Below are positions 34,776 to 48,070 of a DNA stretch of 64,000 bases, piece by piece. Made by a program: the position numbers and the translations under genes. This DNA is from Primulina eburnea (lineage: Eukaryota; Streptophyta; Magnoliopsida; Lamiales; Gesneriaceae), in assembly GCF_022965805.1 (NCBI RefSeq), contig NC_133108.1, forward strand, positions 41,982,051 through 42,046,050, read 5' to 3'. Position 1 is the first letter of the stretch, and the number at the start of each line of letters is the position of its first letter. The notes under the pieces are model-generated. The model had not been told where the DNA came from. It did no database searches and was given only the letters and a program-made list of their open reading frames with translations.

Positions 34776-37700
34776 ATGGCTCTCTCTGTCTCCGACTTGC
34801 CTGCGATATATACACTGGTCACCAATTCGTTGAGCGGTGACATAAACATACGCAAGCCTGCCGAAGATGCTCTGGCGCAATTCGAGAGCAGACCTGGTTT
34901 CTGTTCTTGTCTAATGGTATATGAGTGTTTGTGTTGTGTTTGTACGCGTTGTTAATATTTGTGCTAATGCATGTGAGAAGTGGTGTGTTGTGAAGACCTC
35001 GAACCTTTTTTATGAGCTATTTTGTATCGTGCAGGAAGTTATAGCAGCTAAAGATTTAGTGTCACAGACTGATGTGAGATTATTGGCGTCTGTGTATTTC
35101 AAGAACAGCATCAATCGGTATTGGAGACATAGGCGTGATTCCACGTATGTTATTCATATTTTTGAGCATCCGTGTTTATCTTGATGCATTACGTTCTTAA
35201 GTTTCTTTATCTACTAGTGTTACGAATGTCATTCGTATTTTTTGTGCATCCGTGTTTATCTTGGTGCATTGTGTTCTTTAGTTTCTTATCTACTTGTGTT
35301 GTTTTATCTGAATGCTACGGAAGGAGATTTGGATTGGAAATGGTCTAAATTGTCTATGGTTAAATCTCTAGTTTTTTTGTTATTCAGTTTAATGATGATA
35401 TATTTTGTTTCGTTTATTTTATTGGAGTAAATAGATGTATAAGTTTGGTGCTACATCTGATTGTAAAATGCATTCACAGGGGAATGAGCAATGAAGAAAA
35501 AATATATTTGAGACAAAAGTTGCTGTCACACTTAAGAGAAGAGAATTATCAGGTGATACATATAATGATTGCTGGTAAACCACTTTGAATTTTGTCGGTT
35601 TGCTTACAGTTCCCTAAAACTAGTTGTGTAGTTGTCTGTGCCAAAGCTTAAACTAATTTACTGGCTATTGGATACGACATCATATTTATTGTTGATATTT
35701 TGGACGATACTACCTGCACAAAATTGGAAGTTTTCTAATCTTTCTTCTCAAACAGTAGTCATGCTTCATATGTTTTCCTCATTTTTGTTGCGTTACAGAT
35801 TGCTGCGACATTGTCTGTTTTGATCTCGAAAATTGCACGCATTGACTACCCAAGAGAATGGTACGATTTCTCACCTGCTTTGCCTGCTAGTAACCAGTTG
35901 GAGAAATTTTTTGCTGGTTCCAAACTTCTCAGTTCTTGGAGCTAAGAAAAAGTCGGATATTTTTTCTTTCCTTAAACAGACAAACAAACTAAAATGTGGT
36001 GCCTAGCTGAATCCAACATTATGATCTAGGCGGGGTTGACTTGCTCAATACACTATTCAGTTGGTTCACTTTCAGATATCTTTAATCGTCCATGATCAGC
36101 ATCTTGGAATTGTGATAGAAAATCAAAGACACTATATAAGAGGAGTCAAAAGGGTTTTGTTGTGGATTTGGAATGATTAGGTTTAATAGTGCGGGAGCAG
36201 ATTTCTTATGATATTTATGTATTCCATCATTTCATTCTTGAAAATATGGTATGGTATTGGTGACACTGGCCGCAGCCTTTGATTAAGGAACTGATATTAT
36301 TTTTTCCTTTTTTATAATGTATTATCTTGTTTTGTATTTCCGATCTGCAGTCATGTCTTAACGAAGCTTGTATAACATTTGTATGGTGCCATGCGTAATA
36401 TTGTTGATTTTCGGCAAAACTGTTCTCTGTGAATTAATCCTGTGTATTATGCCTACTGATTCAAGTTTGGATACAGGTCAGACTTGTTTTCTACCTTAGC
36501 TCAACAGCTTCAATCAGCGGATTTATTAACTTCTCATAGAATATTTATGATTCTTTTCCGGACATTGAAGGAGTTGTCGACGAAACGACTGACTTCTGAT
36601 CAGAGGACCTTCGCTGAGGTGCACATTTTTTATTTTATTTATTATTTTTGGAAATGGATGAGTGCATTTCGAGATGTACATTTTGATAAAGTAGCATTAA
36701 TTTAAAATTTGGATGTCGGGCATTAATACCATGTGTGCTAATTTTTTTACAAAAAATAGAGTCCATATGATCATTAAAGATCGTCAATGAAACTCTATTT
36801 ATCCTGTAAAAGTTTCCTCTCTAGAGGATATTTTCATTTGTTTTGTCATTTGAATGTTAACTGGATTCCTGATTTATGATTTGTCATGGAGTTACTATGT
36901 TGATAATATCCTAGTGAAAAATTATGTTCCTTGATGTAGAAGAGCTTTTATAATCTATAGATATTCATGTTAGCCTAAAGTTGATGTGAGCTCGATTGAT
37001 CTTAAAGATTTGAATGTAAATTTTTGCACTTTATTTTCTATAACCTGTCTCACTGTATGCAAAATTGAGTGGACTGATTTAGTGCTATCCTTCTCAAACC
37101 AAATATATTTTTTCATAAAGAATGGTTTGAGTGTCACTGAGTATTTCACCTTTTTTCATTTGTCAGATAGCATCCCTATTCTTTGATTACAGTTGGCACC
37201 TTTGGCAGACTGATCTGCAGAATATATTGCATGGTTTTTCATTGCTTGCTCAAAATGCTTCTGAGTTGAATCAGGATGATCTTTACTTAACCTGTGAAAG
37301 ATGGTTCCTGTGTTCTAAGATTATACGGCAGCTTATAATTTCTGGGTTCCCAAGTGATGCGAAGTCAATACAGGTGAGGTCCCATCCTTCCAGCTTTGTT
37401 CTTGGCCGCTTTCTGTTTTTTGTGTCTGATGAACTATACAAGTTTTCTTCGCTTGTAATATTGTTGCCTTACAGGAAGTGCAACCTGTCAAGAAGGTCGG
37501 TCCTGTTGTGTTAAATGCTGTCCAATCATTTCTGCGATACTGTATGATCTCAGCTCTTGAATTAAGTCTTATCAACGATTGTTCCTTCTTAGGTATCAAA
37601 TTCTCTTCTAAATAAATTCAAGGGCTGTAAAAGTTAAAATTTTCCGATTTACAATTCAATGCAGATTCATCTTTTCAAGAGAAACATCCCAAATTCTGGG

Positions 37701-40700
37701 AGTTCCTGAAGAAGACATGTACTAAGTTGATGAAGGTTTTAATTGCAATTCAGCACAGGCATCCTTACTCATTTGGTGACAAAAGTGTCCTTTGGCCTGT
37801 TGTTGACTTTTGCTTGAATAAGATCACAAACCCTGAGCCAGATATTGTCTCGTTTCAAGATTTTTTGATTCAGTGTATGACAATGATGAAATCTATTCTT
37901 GAATGTAAAGATTACAAGACAATCATGACTGGTCGTGTGATGGATGACAATCAAATGACCATTCAAGAGATGAAGAAAAATGTATCTAGTACAGTTGCTG
38001 GTGTCTTGGCTTCTCTTCTGCCTAGTGAGCGTGTGGTTCTATTGTGTAACATACTGATAAGGAGGTAAAAACGAAGTCATGTAAATATGCTCTATTTTTT
38101 TCAGGTTTTTTTCAATCAAATTGTTCATCTGGAGACCGGTAATTTATGTTATCAGGAAACGAAAAACAACTATAGGTGCTAATGGATAAATCAAATGTTT
38201 GCTCTGTCTTGCACTGCCTTCACCCCTCTCTATGTTCATTTGTGGCCTCTGCATTCTTTAGGCAGTTCAGCATCTCTATCAGTAAAGACTTGTTGAAGCT
38301 TAAACTGCAGTAACTGACTTTAAAATGCTTTGAATTGCCTGATTAAGAGAAGATATTTACACCATGTCAACATATCCATTCCATTTGATCGGATGGCTTG
38401 ATGACTTAGACTTTGGGCTGCATCGTTGCACTAGATGCATGTTCTTTTCTCCTAGTCTGTAGACGTGCCTTCTGATAAGTTTTTCTCCTTAAATTTCTTA
38501 GCAATTCATGTTTCCTTGTCTTTCTTCTTAGTGCTATGAATTTTGAATCGATTACTTTATTTTAAGGAGGAAGTTTCCCTATTCTCATTACAAGTTTTTT
38601 AGGTTTCCTCCATTTACTGATATGACGACCGGAAACAGTTTCAAGGATACTGAAATTTTTGCCTGAAGATCATATTAGCGATTTTCTTGAATTGGTTAGG
38701 CTTTTGTTGGAGTACAAATGGGAGACATGCTTGGCTAGCTAAGGATCTTGAACTGAGATTGCTCCCCAGAGAGGGTTATAATATCGTTATAATATCAATT
38801 GAATTGGTTAGGTTTTAAATACTGGCATGAAAATAAAATTCGTTCAGCAACCCCGGTGATACCTTTTCGCTAATAAGATATATCATGTTTTTCATGGAAT
38901 CATGATTAGATAAAATGTGTGCCGTATCTTCTTTAATTTTTTTTCTTTAGCTTCATTTCTCTCAGTTTTCTGTTATTTCTTAAGCAGGTATTTTGTTTTA
39001 ACAGCCAGTGATATGGAAGAATGGTACCAGAATCCCGAGTCTTTTCACCATGAGCAGGACTCTGTCTTGTGGTCAGAGAGATTAAGACCATGTGCAGAAG
39101 CGTTATACATTGTTTTGTTTGAGAATCACAGCCAAGTAGGTCTTTGTGACACTTAAAAGTTTATTTTCTTATGTGTTGACATGTCTGTAAGTATTGTGTA
39201 TGCTCATGGTCATTTTTCACCGTTTCAGCTCCTGTGTCCTCTTGTGGTGTCCATTCTTCAAGAGGCAATGAGTGGATACCCTTCTTCTGTTAATGAAATA
39301 ACTCCACCCTTGCTTCTCAAGGATGCTGCTTATGGTGCTGCTGCCTATGTCTACTATGAGCTTTCAAATTATCTGAGCTTCAAAGACTGGTAAGTCTTTG
39401 AATTATTGGTGTCAAGTAGTAGTTTGATTCCAGTTACAAGTCAACTTTGTCTTTTGGACTCTTTTTACAATGGAGAACTCTGAAACCAATTAGGGTTGCT
39501 CCAATCCAGTTGTCAGGAATTCCCAGTCCATTTACTTGCTGGAATTTATATAGATAACTGTCACATTATGCTAGCGAAATTTAGACCAAACAAGTTTCAG
39601 TCTGTATTTTCCTTTATCGATTTATGGACATTTAGGTTATTGATGAACCCTAGCTTGACTGATTCATACTCCTACCTACTGCTATTATTTATTTCAACCA
39701 TTGTATCTCTGTTCTTATCTGTTTTTTTTCAACCCCTGTATTTCTGTTCTTTTGTTAAGCTGTGCAATTACCAAAGATCTTTTTACGACATTCTCTATTG
39801 TCTGGCTAAATTATTTGCTAAAGCAATGCTTATTACTCTCTACTAGTCTACTCCATATCAATTTATTTATTTGTTGCATGACTTAATGAGAATTCCATCA
39901 CCCTCTTATGCAGGTTCAATAGTGCATTATCTGTTGATCTCACGAATGACCATCCAAACATGCGAATTATACATAGAAAAGTTGCATTAATTTTGGGGCA
40001 ATGGGTTTCGGAGGTAATAAGAATTGTTGATATATTTGCATTTATCATCGCTATTTCTTATTTTTTGCACTTTTCCTTTTTGATGGTTGCCTCTGATTGA
40101 ATAGATAATTTCTTATTATTCAGTTGTCCGTGTAGATGGAACTCTCAGATATTTCAAGTATTCATGTATGGAAAAAGTTAATTTAGCACTTTTTGTCAGA
40201 AAATCTGTGCATTAATGTGTCTGAGATAGCAGTTGGTGCCTTCTTATGGTGACTTCGAATCTTAGTATTTAGTTTAGTGATAGTATGTTGGTATTCTGGC
40301 TGCCAATTCCCAGAGGATTACATATTTTTTTGATAATAGGATTAGGTTTTTCTTAAACTTTCTTAAATTTAAATTAGTTTTGTTTTGACTCTGAAGCTCT
40401 GGAGCAGGGGTGAACCCAAAGAAGGGGCTAGACCAGTCTGACCCTTGTACCTTGGGATCCAGCCCAATAGATACCAATTATGAAATTCTTATAGTTAAGA
40501 AGTCACGTTTAGTTTTTCTTAGCCCTAATCTTGACATCGTTTGACCTTATTGGCTCTCATTGTTTCGTGCTCTTGTTTTTTTTTTCACTCCGTCTAGTTT
40601 TTATTTCGCTGGATAGTAAAAAAGAGGGAGAAATGTATGATTTATATTTAGTTTAGCCCACCCAAAATAGAAAAACTTGGTTCCGCTTTGCTGTGGAGTT

Positions 40701-42860
40701 TTGGTAGAGAAGGAAATAAGCAACCTGTATAAACTAGAAATTTGGCTTGACGCTAGAATTTTATAGGATTTTATGGACTGGAATCAAATTATTAAATGGG
40801 GGTTCCTGTTGTGAAAACTTTACTTGAAATAAATTTTGTTTGTATAGTAGTGGATAATGCAGGTCTCTTTGAGCTGTCAGCTATATCAAATTGATGCCGT
40901 GCCCGTGTGGTTCAGATTCCTGATGTCATGACTAAGTTCGAGATGTTACTAGATTGACATTAAACTACTTGATGATATCACGCACACATCTAGCGAAAAA
41001 AATGATTGCCAATTCTGATCCCATTTTCAGAAGTTTCCGACGATTCAAACTTATTTTTTGTTGATAGTCTTCATGAATCCAGTTAAATATATGGTAAGAA
41101 ATGTAAAAGTATTGAACTGCGCAATAAGGTTGGCCATCTGACAGTGTTATCTAAAAGGTTAATAAATTTTCAAATGAATAACCAGCTTGACTTTCTGATG
41201 TTCAATGTTGCATGAAATATGACATGGTTTGAGTGAGTTGTATCATCCTTTTGCCTTTTGGATGATTTTATTGCAGTTTGTCATCACTTTTACTGCAACT
41301 GAGAATTTGGCTCCTGAGTTTTTCTTTCTGTACAGATTAAAGACGAAACTAGAAGACCAGTATATTGCGCTTTAATAAAATTGCTTCAGGAGAAAGATCT
41401 GTGTGTTAGGGTATGATACATTTTGACAAATCCTCTGCAGTTTCTTGTCACAAAAATTTGTTTCGATTTTCAGTGTTGATTTGATTCATTTTTTTGGCTT
41501 TTGTTTCAGCTGGCAGCATCACGATCCCTGTATTTTCATATTGAAGATGCCAATTTCTCAGAGCAGGAATTCTCTGATCTTCTTCCAACATGCTGGGACT
41601 CATGTTTCAAACTGGTGGATGAAGTACAAGAGTTCGATTCAAAAGTTAGTTACTGTCTCTCATGGTTTCAAGTTTTCAAGTGACAATTGCATTTTCTGCA
41701 GCTTATGCAACTTGGTTTATGATGACTAAGATACCATGCACTAATTTTCTTCCGCAGTCCCTCAATCTTATTTTAACTCGGGATTTAAGTTTCTTCCCAA
41801 CTTCTTGTTGGGTCATTCAGCCTTCCGCCATAGTGGATCAAATTTACTAACAAAATCAAATAATGTGTCAGGTTCAAGTGTTAAATACGATTTCTTGTCT
41901 TATTGCACGAGTGACTGAAGTTATTCCTCACTCAAACAAGTTGATGCAGTTTTTCCAGAAGGTACCGTGTTTGCACTTGTATGTGCATTTTTTTCTTAAT
42001 GACACATTCTTCTTGTATAGTTGAGTGGGCTATTTTTTCTGCATAAATTGTGCTATATCCTCTCTGAAGCAGTAAAAATCAGAAGAAAATTTGTGCTACT
42101 TGGACATATCTGAAAATTATTGTTCTTTACTTACATTGCCTTCAGATTTTCAGCATCCTTGTTTTTTTCAGTAAAGCTTGAGTAAGTTTCATCGAGGAAC
42201 TGTCCTACTGTTGTAATGAATTTCTGGTTTGTATTATTTTAGTTGAATATTATCACAGGGAATATATGACTGCATCTTAATCACATTCATTTGGCCTACA
42301 CTCTGTACAAGACTACATTGGCTTGTGCAGATATTGTTTCCCTGTTGTGTTGAGTGGTCTCTTCTTGACATATCAAACCCACTTGAGCATAAAAGTTTTC
42401 TCCCTTTTTGGTTCATTATTCCCATCTTTTCATATTGCTTTGTACTGACTTAGTTTTCCATAGGTCTGGGAAGAATCTTCTGGTGAAAGCCTATTGCAAA
42501 TTCAGCTTCTCACAGCTCTGAAAAACTTTGTCGTTGCACTTGGTTACCAGTCGTCTATATGCTACAACATGCTACTGCCCATTTTACAAGCGGTAATCAA
42601 TGCAAGTAGCCGTGATGAACTTTTGGAAGATAGCATGCAGGTTTGGTTTAGAGCAAGCTTTTGTTATTGAATTTGAGAGAATTCCTTAACAGACAAAATG
42701 TCAGATGTCTCTTTTTTTGTTGTGTGTCAATATCATGCAGTTATGGGAAGCCACTCTTTCTCATGCCACCTCAATGGTTCCTCAGCTGTTGGGGTATTTC
42801 CCATGTCTGGTGGAGATCTTGGATCGAAGTTTTGATCACTTAAAGGTGTGTGTGTCTATG

Positions 42861-42893
<33 letters not shown>

Positions 42894-45730
42894 ATGATGT
42901 CCTGAAGTCTTAACTCAATTAACAGGTGGCTGCCAGCATAGTTGAAGCCTACATACTTCTTGGTGGAATAGAATTCCTCAATATGCACGCACCAACTCTT
43001 GCTAAACTTCTTGATTTAATCGTCGGTAACGTCAATGACAGAGGGTTGCTTTCAATTCTTCCACTTGTGGATATTTTAGTTCAGGTAGTTGATTCCTGAC
43101 ACAATGCTGCAAAATTGCTGTTCTCTTGACAAATCATTATAACATTGATGAAAGCATGTCCTTGTATGCTAAAATAGAATCTTTTAATCTTCACAAGTGA
43201 TTTTCTCTTTATTTGAAAGTGAATGGTATATATGAATCTTTTTGGAGTGTTAGCAATGCTTCGGTATCATCAATTGTGTCACCCTTTGCCTGTGAATATT
43301 ATAATAACTGAAAGTGGATTCATAATGTGCTACACTCGGTCAAACAAGTACCATGATTACTGTCGCTCAATGCATTTTCATTGATCTTCAGTCGTTGGAG
43401 TAAATGACTTTCATCTTATTCTGGCACTGCAGTGTTTTCCTGTTGATGTGCCCCAATTAATCAGTACCACTATAATGGTAAATAGAGTTTCTATCTTTCT
43501 TCGATTCTGTATCCTTGAATTTATATTATTGCGTATTTTTCATAACTGGAATTCAGATTTTGCTATTTTTGTCTAGAAATTAATTGTCATATGCCTGACT
43601 GGAGGAGATGATCATGATCCTTTGAAGACAGCTGTGAAAGCATCTTCAGCAGCCATACTTGCAAGGATTTTGGTCATGAACACTAATTATCTAGCACAAT
43701 TAATATCAGAACAATCACTGTTAGCACATCTCCAGGAAGCTGGATTTTCAAATGACGACAACATATTGATTTGCCTGGCTGATGTTTGGCTAGACAAGGT
43801 GAGTGTAGATTCTAGCATTTTTAATTTGATGATTTGAACTCACCTCTGAATTGTCTTTATTTTTCATATGTCGATAAACTTTGTTGCATGGATACGAGTA
43901 CAGGTATCGTATCGAATACGATGTAGATACCGCAATATGTCAAATTTTGAAAATATAAACACGATACCGTTAGGTTACGACAGTTATTAAAGAATATATA
44001 GATATTATATATATTTATAAATTTAGTATTATAAAAAACTGTAGAGATAGAAAACCATATTTCATCAATCATAATATCCATGGCAAACAAAAAAGTAAAA
44101 ACAACTATAGCCGCATGGCAGTAAAGCTGTCATTAAGTTTTAACTAAAAAAAAACAGTGCGGATTCAAGAAAAAAGCTAAAAAAAAAAACTAGCTAGGAA
44201 CTGCAGGGCGGCATAGCGAACTTCAATTGGTAAGAGAGCGATTTGATTAGGCCTTTGGGCTTATATGCCCAATTCCTTTTAAATATTTTTAATTAGTCCT
44301 AAAAAAATCAATTTGTTTCAATTCAACCCCTATAACCTTTTAATTATTTGCAATTTTGCCAAAATGTATCCTGACCGTGTTCAAGACGTATCCGTCAACA
44401 ATAGAGGTTTTGCCGTATCCGACAAGTCGGCTTATCCGTCAACAATAGAGATTTTGTCGTATCCGACAAGTGTATCGGCTTGTCGTATCCGTGCCCGATT
44501 TCCCACTAAAAATCAAGAGTATCAGTGCTACATAGTTGGTTCCGATACTTCAAAATTTTTTTTAGGAGTATCCATGCTACGTAATTGGTAAACATTGTGA
44601 TAAATATGATTTACATGATTATGTGCTATATTTCAATTTTTTTCCTTTTTTGAAGAATTTGTACACATTGCGGAGGCTATATTTTTTCTGTTGCTTGCGC
44701 AACACTACTAAATCAGCTACTAATGTTTGTTTTCCCTGGGCTCCTATTTCAATACTTAAGGATCTCGCTTAGTGTTGTTGCTCGTTTTGTGCTTGTTTCT
44801 AGCCATTTGTGGTAGTGGAACTTTTGACATTCTTCTAAAGTGAACTCGCGACCACATTATCTATGTACTCTTAAGAAAGACTTTCTTTTGAACAAAGTTT
44901 TTGTTCTGGTACAAATGGTGTTCTGATAATTTCTTAAGATCAGAAAAGTAGTGGAAAAAGTTTATGGTATATCATATAAAATGTCGTCCCTTGACTGCAC
45001 CCTGGGTTCGTGGCCCACAGTTATGCTGCTGTTTACTGGCCATATATGATTGCTCTTTATTTGGGTTGCAGGTTGACAATGTTATTTCCACTCAAAGAAA
45101 GACCTTTGGCTTAGCCCTTTCTATAATTTTAACTTTGAGAATGCCTCAAGTTCTTGAAAAACTTGATCATATCCTAAGGTATTCATCCTCTTCATCGTTA
45201 ATGACGAAAAAATCTGCAGAAAAATTTGTTAATATTATGGGTTTTTTTGGTTCTTGATGTAGTGTATGTGCCAGTGTCATATTGGGTGGAAGTGAGGATT
45301 TAACTGAAGAAGAATCAAGGTTTGATCTGATATTACTGTTTTCTTCTCAGCATACTTTTTGATGTCTTGTTTCTTGAATAAGCTTGATTTACCTTCTCTA
45401 GTTTTGTAATCAAATTTACTTGTGGTATTATAGTAGCGATAATATGCAATCTAGCAAGCTGCAGCTCCCCAGTAAAGAGGTTAGGAAGAGACAGGTATGC
45501 TGTTTTTCCCGAAGATGTGCAGCATTGTCTTAATTATTAAGTTTTAACTGAATCATGTTTCATGTCAGATCAAATTCTCTGACCCAATAAGCCAAATGTC
45601 GTTGGAGAACTCAGTGAGGGACAATCTCCAGACTTGTGCTGCTCTTCATGGAGAATTATTTAACACCGCCATGTCTAAGATTCATCCTGCCGCATTTGCA
45701 CAACTGAAACAGGCTTTGAACATGACATAA
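34776..45730 (+). CDS. IPO11-like: Importin-11-like nuclear transport receptor (karyopherin beta, KA120 type)
   Basis: Twenty-three coding exons join without frame breaks to 1001 residues, close to human importin-11 (about 975). Exons: 34776-34916, 35035-35144, 35480-35552, 35799-35860, 36477-36618, 37167-37373, 37475-37541, 37665-38064, 38988-39135, 39229-39389, 39914-40013, 41336-41410, 41510-41644, 41872-41961, 42464-42640, 42741-42845, 42926-43084, 43433-43477, 43577-43798, 45072-45178, 45263-45319, 45434-45494, 45569-45730. The N-terminus (ALSVSDLPAIYTLVTNSLSG, then IRKPAEDALAQFESRPGFCS) is the Ran-binding importin-beta N domain, and the rest is HEAT/ARM repeats, for example ASVYFKNSINRYWRHRR and HRKVALILGQWVSE. 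It should carry cargo through the nuclear pore and release it on RanGTP. As I recall, the Arabidopsis counterpart is KA120 (At3g08960). Intron 19 holds a transposon. Confidence 0.95.
35151..35300. repeat. 80-bp tandem duplication in importin intron 2
   Basis: GCATCCGTGTTTATCTTG occurs at 35166 and 35246, with similar sequence around both, so the period is 80 bp. It begins only about six bases after the exon 2 donor. Confidence 0.8.
42863..42888. repeat. (TA)n microsatellite in importin intron 16
   Basis: About 26 bp of TA repeats, 18 bases after the exon 16 end. Confidence 0.9.
43886..44577. mobile_element. TIR-flanked element inside importin intron 19
   Basis: GCATGGATAC at 43886 and its reverse complement GTATCCATGC at 44568 bound a ~690-bp segment rich in GTATC(G/C) motifs. 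It contains a 44-bp tandem repeat (TATCCGTCAACAATAGAG at 44389 and 44433). This is typical of a non-autonomous DNA element. No convincing target duplication. The intron is 1.27 kb with it, the second longest in the gene. Confidence 0.55.
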
Positions 45731-46780
45731 ATTTCATTTCGAAGCTTTTGCAGAAAAATCAGGGTTGCATAATTTCGTGAGAGCTTGTGAAATGGAAGGA
45801 ATATGGGTAAGCAGCTTGTTTCCCTAAATTCTGCTTGTGCCTGTGAAAAGATATTGCCATCTGTGTATGCGTGAGTGCTGTCAGCGTTTGATCTTTTGAG
45901 AAGAAACACCGATCAAACGATTTTGCTCTAGTACTATTAAAAAATCCTTATTTCTCAGACACATGCATGCGCAGCAATATCCACATACTATTAGTTTTTT
46001 ATGTGTTTTTTACTCTGTTCAACAGGTGAGATAGGCGCTTCTTCAATTTTGAGATGGATACTTCATCGCACACTATTGGTTTCTTTGTCTGGTCCGTTTC
46101 CATTAAATGAAATCTTGATAGGTATTTGTTCAAAGCGCACGCTTTGTGCATGGTATATAGTGCCATCCCTTCATGTCATAGTTTTTAGGCATAAGGGTGA
46201 GTTTTGAGCATTGCGGGTTCGCATGAAATTACTGCACACCAAGGAATGAGTGGACATATCGTATCGCATCACCTTGGAAAGCACCAAAATCCTTTTTTTT
46301 CTCCTTTTAATCTTTGAATTTGAAAGGTTGTTGATTGTAGTGCAACTTGTGTACCATTTTACGTCATTAGGAGTTTAAAAAGAAATGTCAAAACAAGAGG
46401 AAATTTCAATCCAGGAAAATTCGTATTTTCGCATACTGCTCTTTCTTTACGTATCTTTCATTTGAATTATCTTTTGTATATTTCAATTAAAGCGCAAAGA
46501 TTGTTTAGACGGCTGGTGCAATAGCTTTTCCCATAAACGAACTCCAGATTTCAATTGGAAATATTTATTTCTACCGTCCGAGCAGAATGGATACAGAGGC
46601 CGTCTACAAAACTGTTTTACACAAGGCACATTGAGATATTCGAGTGGAGAATCACATTCTATGACTCAAAAGAACCAAAAATAAAACATGAGCGGCCAAA
46701 ATTTCATGAGAAAATACAGGGAAAAAAACAGGAACTTTTTCATTTTTAAGAAGCTACTTAGCACCAAATCCAGCTCCGAC
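45731..46780. other. Importin 3' region and intergenic DNA
   Basis: The first few hundred bases are probably importin 3' UTR. Beyond that I see no gene; short ORFs here have no family features. Confidence 0.5.
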
Positions 46781-47970
46781 TCGACAGCATCCTAAGCTTT
46801 GTCTTCTTTCTTACCTGCTGGAACTGTTTGAATTCAGAATTTACATTATTTTTCCGCCTTCGGGGCTAAGATCATCTCCTGAATTTGCGTATATATAAAG
46901 CATACACAAAGAAACTACATTAGATATCACAATCACAAGAGTTACAAGGAGTTAAATTCAAAGCAAACATTTATCCAGATTACCCAATAATCGATTTCCC
47001 ATCGCCAGCTACTTTTGATTTCGAATATGTGGGCCTTTCTTTTGCTTGTGTGACCCTTTCCGCCCCGGATTCTTTTGAAAGGGGAACAGAGATCCCCTTG
47101 CACATCAACTGAGAAGGAAACGATAATGGGAGTCATATCAAGCCTGCTTTGATGGAAGTAGGACCTATCAAAGTCGGAACTATTAGATCTCTTTCCCAAT
47201 TCTCAATCAGACAAGCACATCAGTTTAGTTTTGGAGCATGAGAAGAAGGAGGAGATATTAATTGTAATTTAAGGCTTAATGATCGTCGAACTGACTCGAA
47301 GTAAATCAGCTCCATAAACCAGACATGCAGCCTAAAGCAATGTTGGCAACAGGGAAAAGAGGAAACCAATAGCAGAACTGGTCACCTCGGCAAAGTTGCC
47401 CTTCCAAATACAAATTAGGAAAATGAAAGAGCCAAGACAAACAAACAGATGCCACTAGCGAAATTCACATTTATCCACAATAACATAACAGCACAAGCAA
47501 CGATATATCCTTAATGAAAAAGAAGCTTTACAGTAAATTGGCGGAATATGAAATTGCTAATAATTAACAGGCCTAGGAGTTTTAATTTAAGGGGGAAAAG
47601 ATTCCAATTCTGAAACTTTTTTTTTAAAAAAAATCTCTATCAGAGTAACTATGACTAGAAACAGCAGCATCGGATGCAAGATCCATAGCCCATGAGTAAT
47701 AGCATCATCATGTAGAGAATAATGTAAAACAAAAAAATTTCTAAATACGTTAAGACAAAAACTTTGGATTGACAGAAAATTTCGAAATACGTGACGCAAA
47801 TTGCGATCGCTTTATCGAAAAATTAAAGATCTCAAAGCTACAATGCTCAATGTTTGCTCGCCAGAAAGGGTGGTGAAGTACGCGGCGTTCGCCGCGAGCT
47901 TTATATAATAATAATAATGCCGTCTTGGCATCACGAATCGAAATCTGGAAATAGGGTTTCACAAATATAT
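46781..47970 (-). other. Probable snoRNA host transcription unit, coding capacity unclear
   Basis: A ribosomal-type promoter lies at its upstream end (47950-48070, minus strand) and an embedded C/D snoRNA lies at 47634-47718. I could not assemble a convincing protein. Short candidate exons exist, for example a stretch ending EMILAPKAEK-stop near 46890 and ATGCCAAGACGG near 47931, but frames and splice sites do not join into a known family. It may be an independent snoRNA gene or the host of an intronic one. Confidence 0.4.
47634..47718 (-). ncRNA. C/D-box snoRNA predicted to guide 25S rRNA 2'-O-methylation
   Basis: Read on the minus strand, an 85-nt unit has a 6-bp terminal stem (TCTCTA with TAGAGA), a C box ATGATGA at 47711-47705 and a D box CTGA at 47643-47640. 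The bases directly upstream of the D box are complementary to AGTAACTATGACT. That lies within the highly conserved 25S/28S rRNA stretch GAGTAACTATGACTCTC, giving a 13-nt guide with no mismatch. By the D+5 rule the methylated base would be the second A of AGUAAC; the next base (C) is the one I recall as methylated in yeast, so the register needs checking. I found no clear D' guide. The combination of stem, boxes and a perfect rRNA match makes chance unlikely. Confidence 0.82.
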
Positions 47971-48070
47971 GAGCCCTAATTGCATCTGAATTGAAAGGTT
48001 TGGTTTATTTGGGCCAATATAGAGATAAAGGGCTCATTGACGAAACGGTGGGCCGTACTAAAGCCCAAAA
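47950..48070 (-). promoter_or_regulatory. Telobox and site II promoter of the snoRNA unit
   Basis: Plus-strand sequence shows TAGGGTTT (47952-47959, telobox on the minus strand), CCCTAAT near 47974, TGGGCC at 48010, TGGGCC at 48049 and AAGCCCAA at 48061. This is the arrangement known for plant ribosomal protein and snoRNA genes. Confidence 0.7.

Noticed and set aside
40274..40477. Minus-strand ORF in importin intron 11
   Set aside because: Short and without features; the surrounding GGGGCTAGACCAGTC-type sequence looks like intronic repeat debris.
46942..47199. 85-codon minus-strand ORF (starts MGKRSNSSDFDRSYF) in the snoRNA unit
   Set aside because: Basic in part (GKGHTSKRK) but matches no small ribosomal or nuclear protein I know, and another frame is equally open after an AG; not enough to call a gene.
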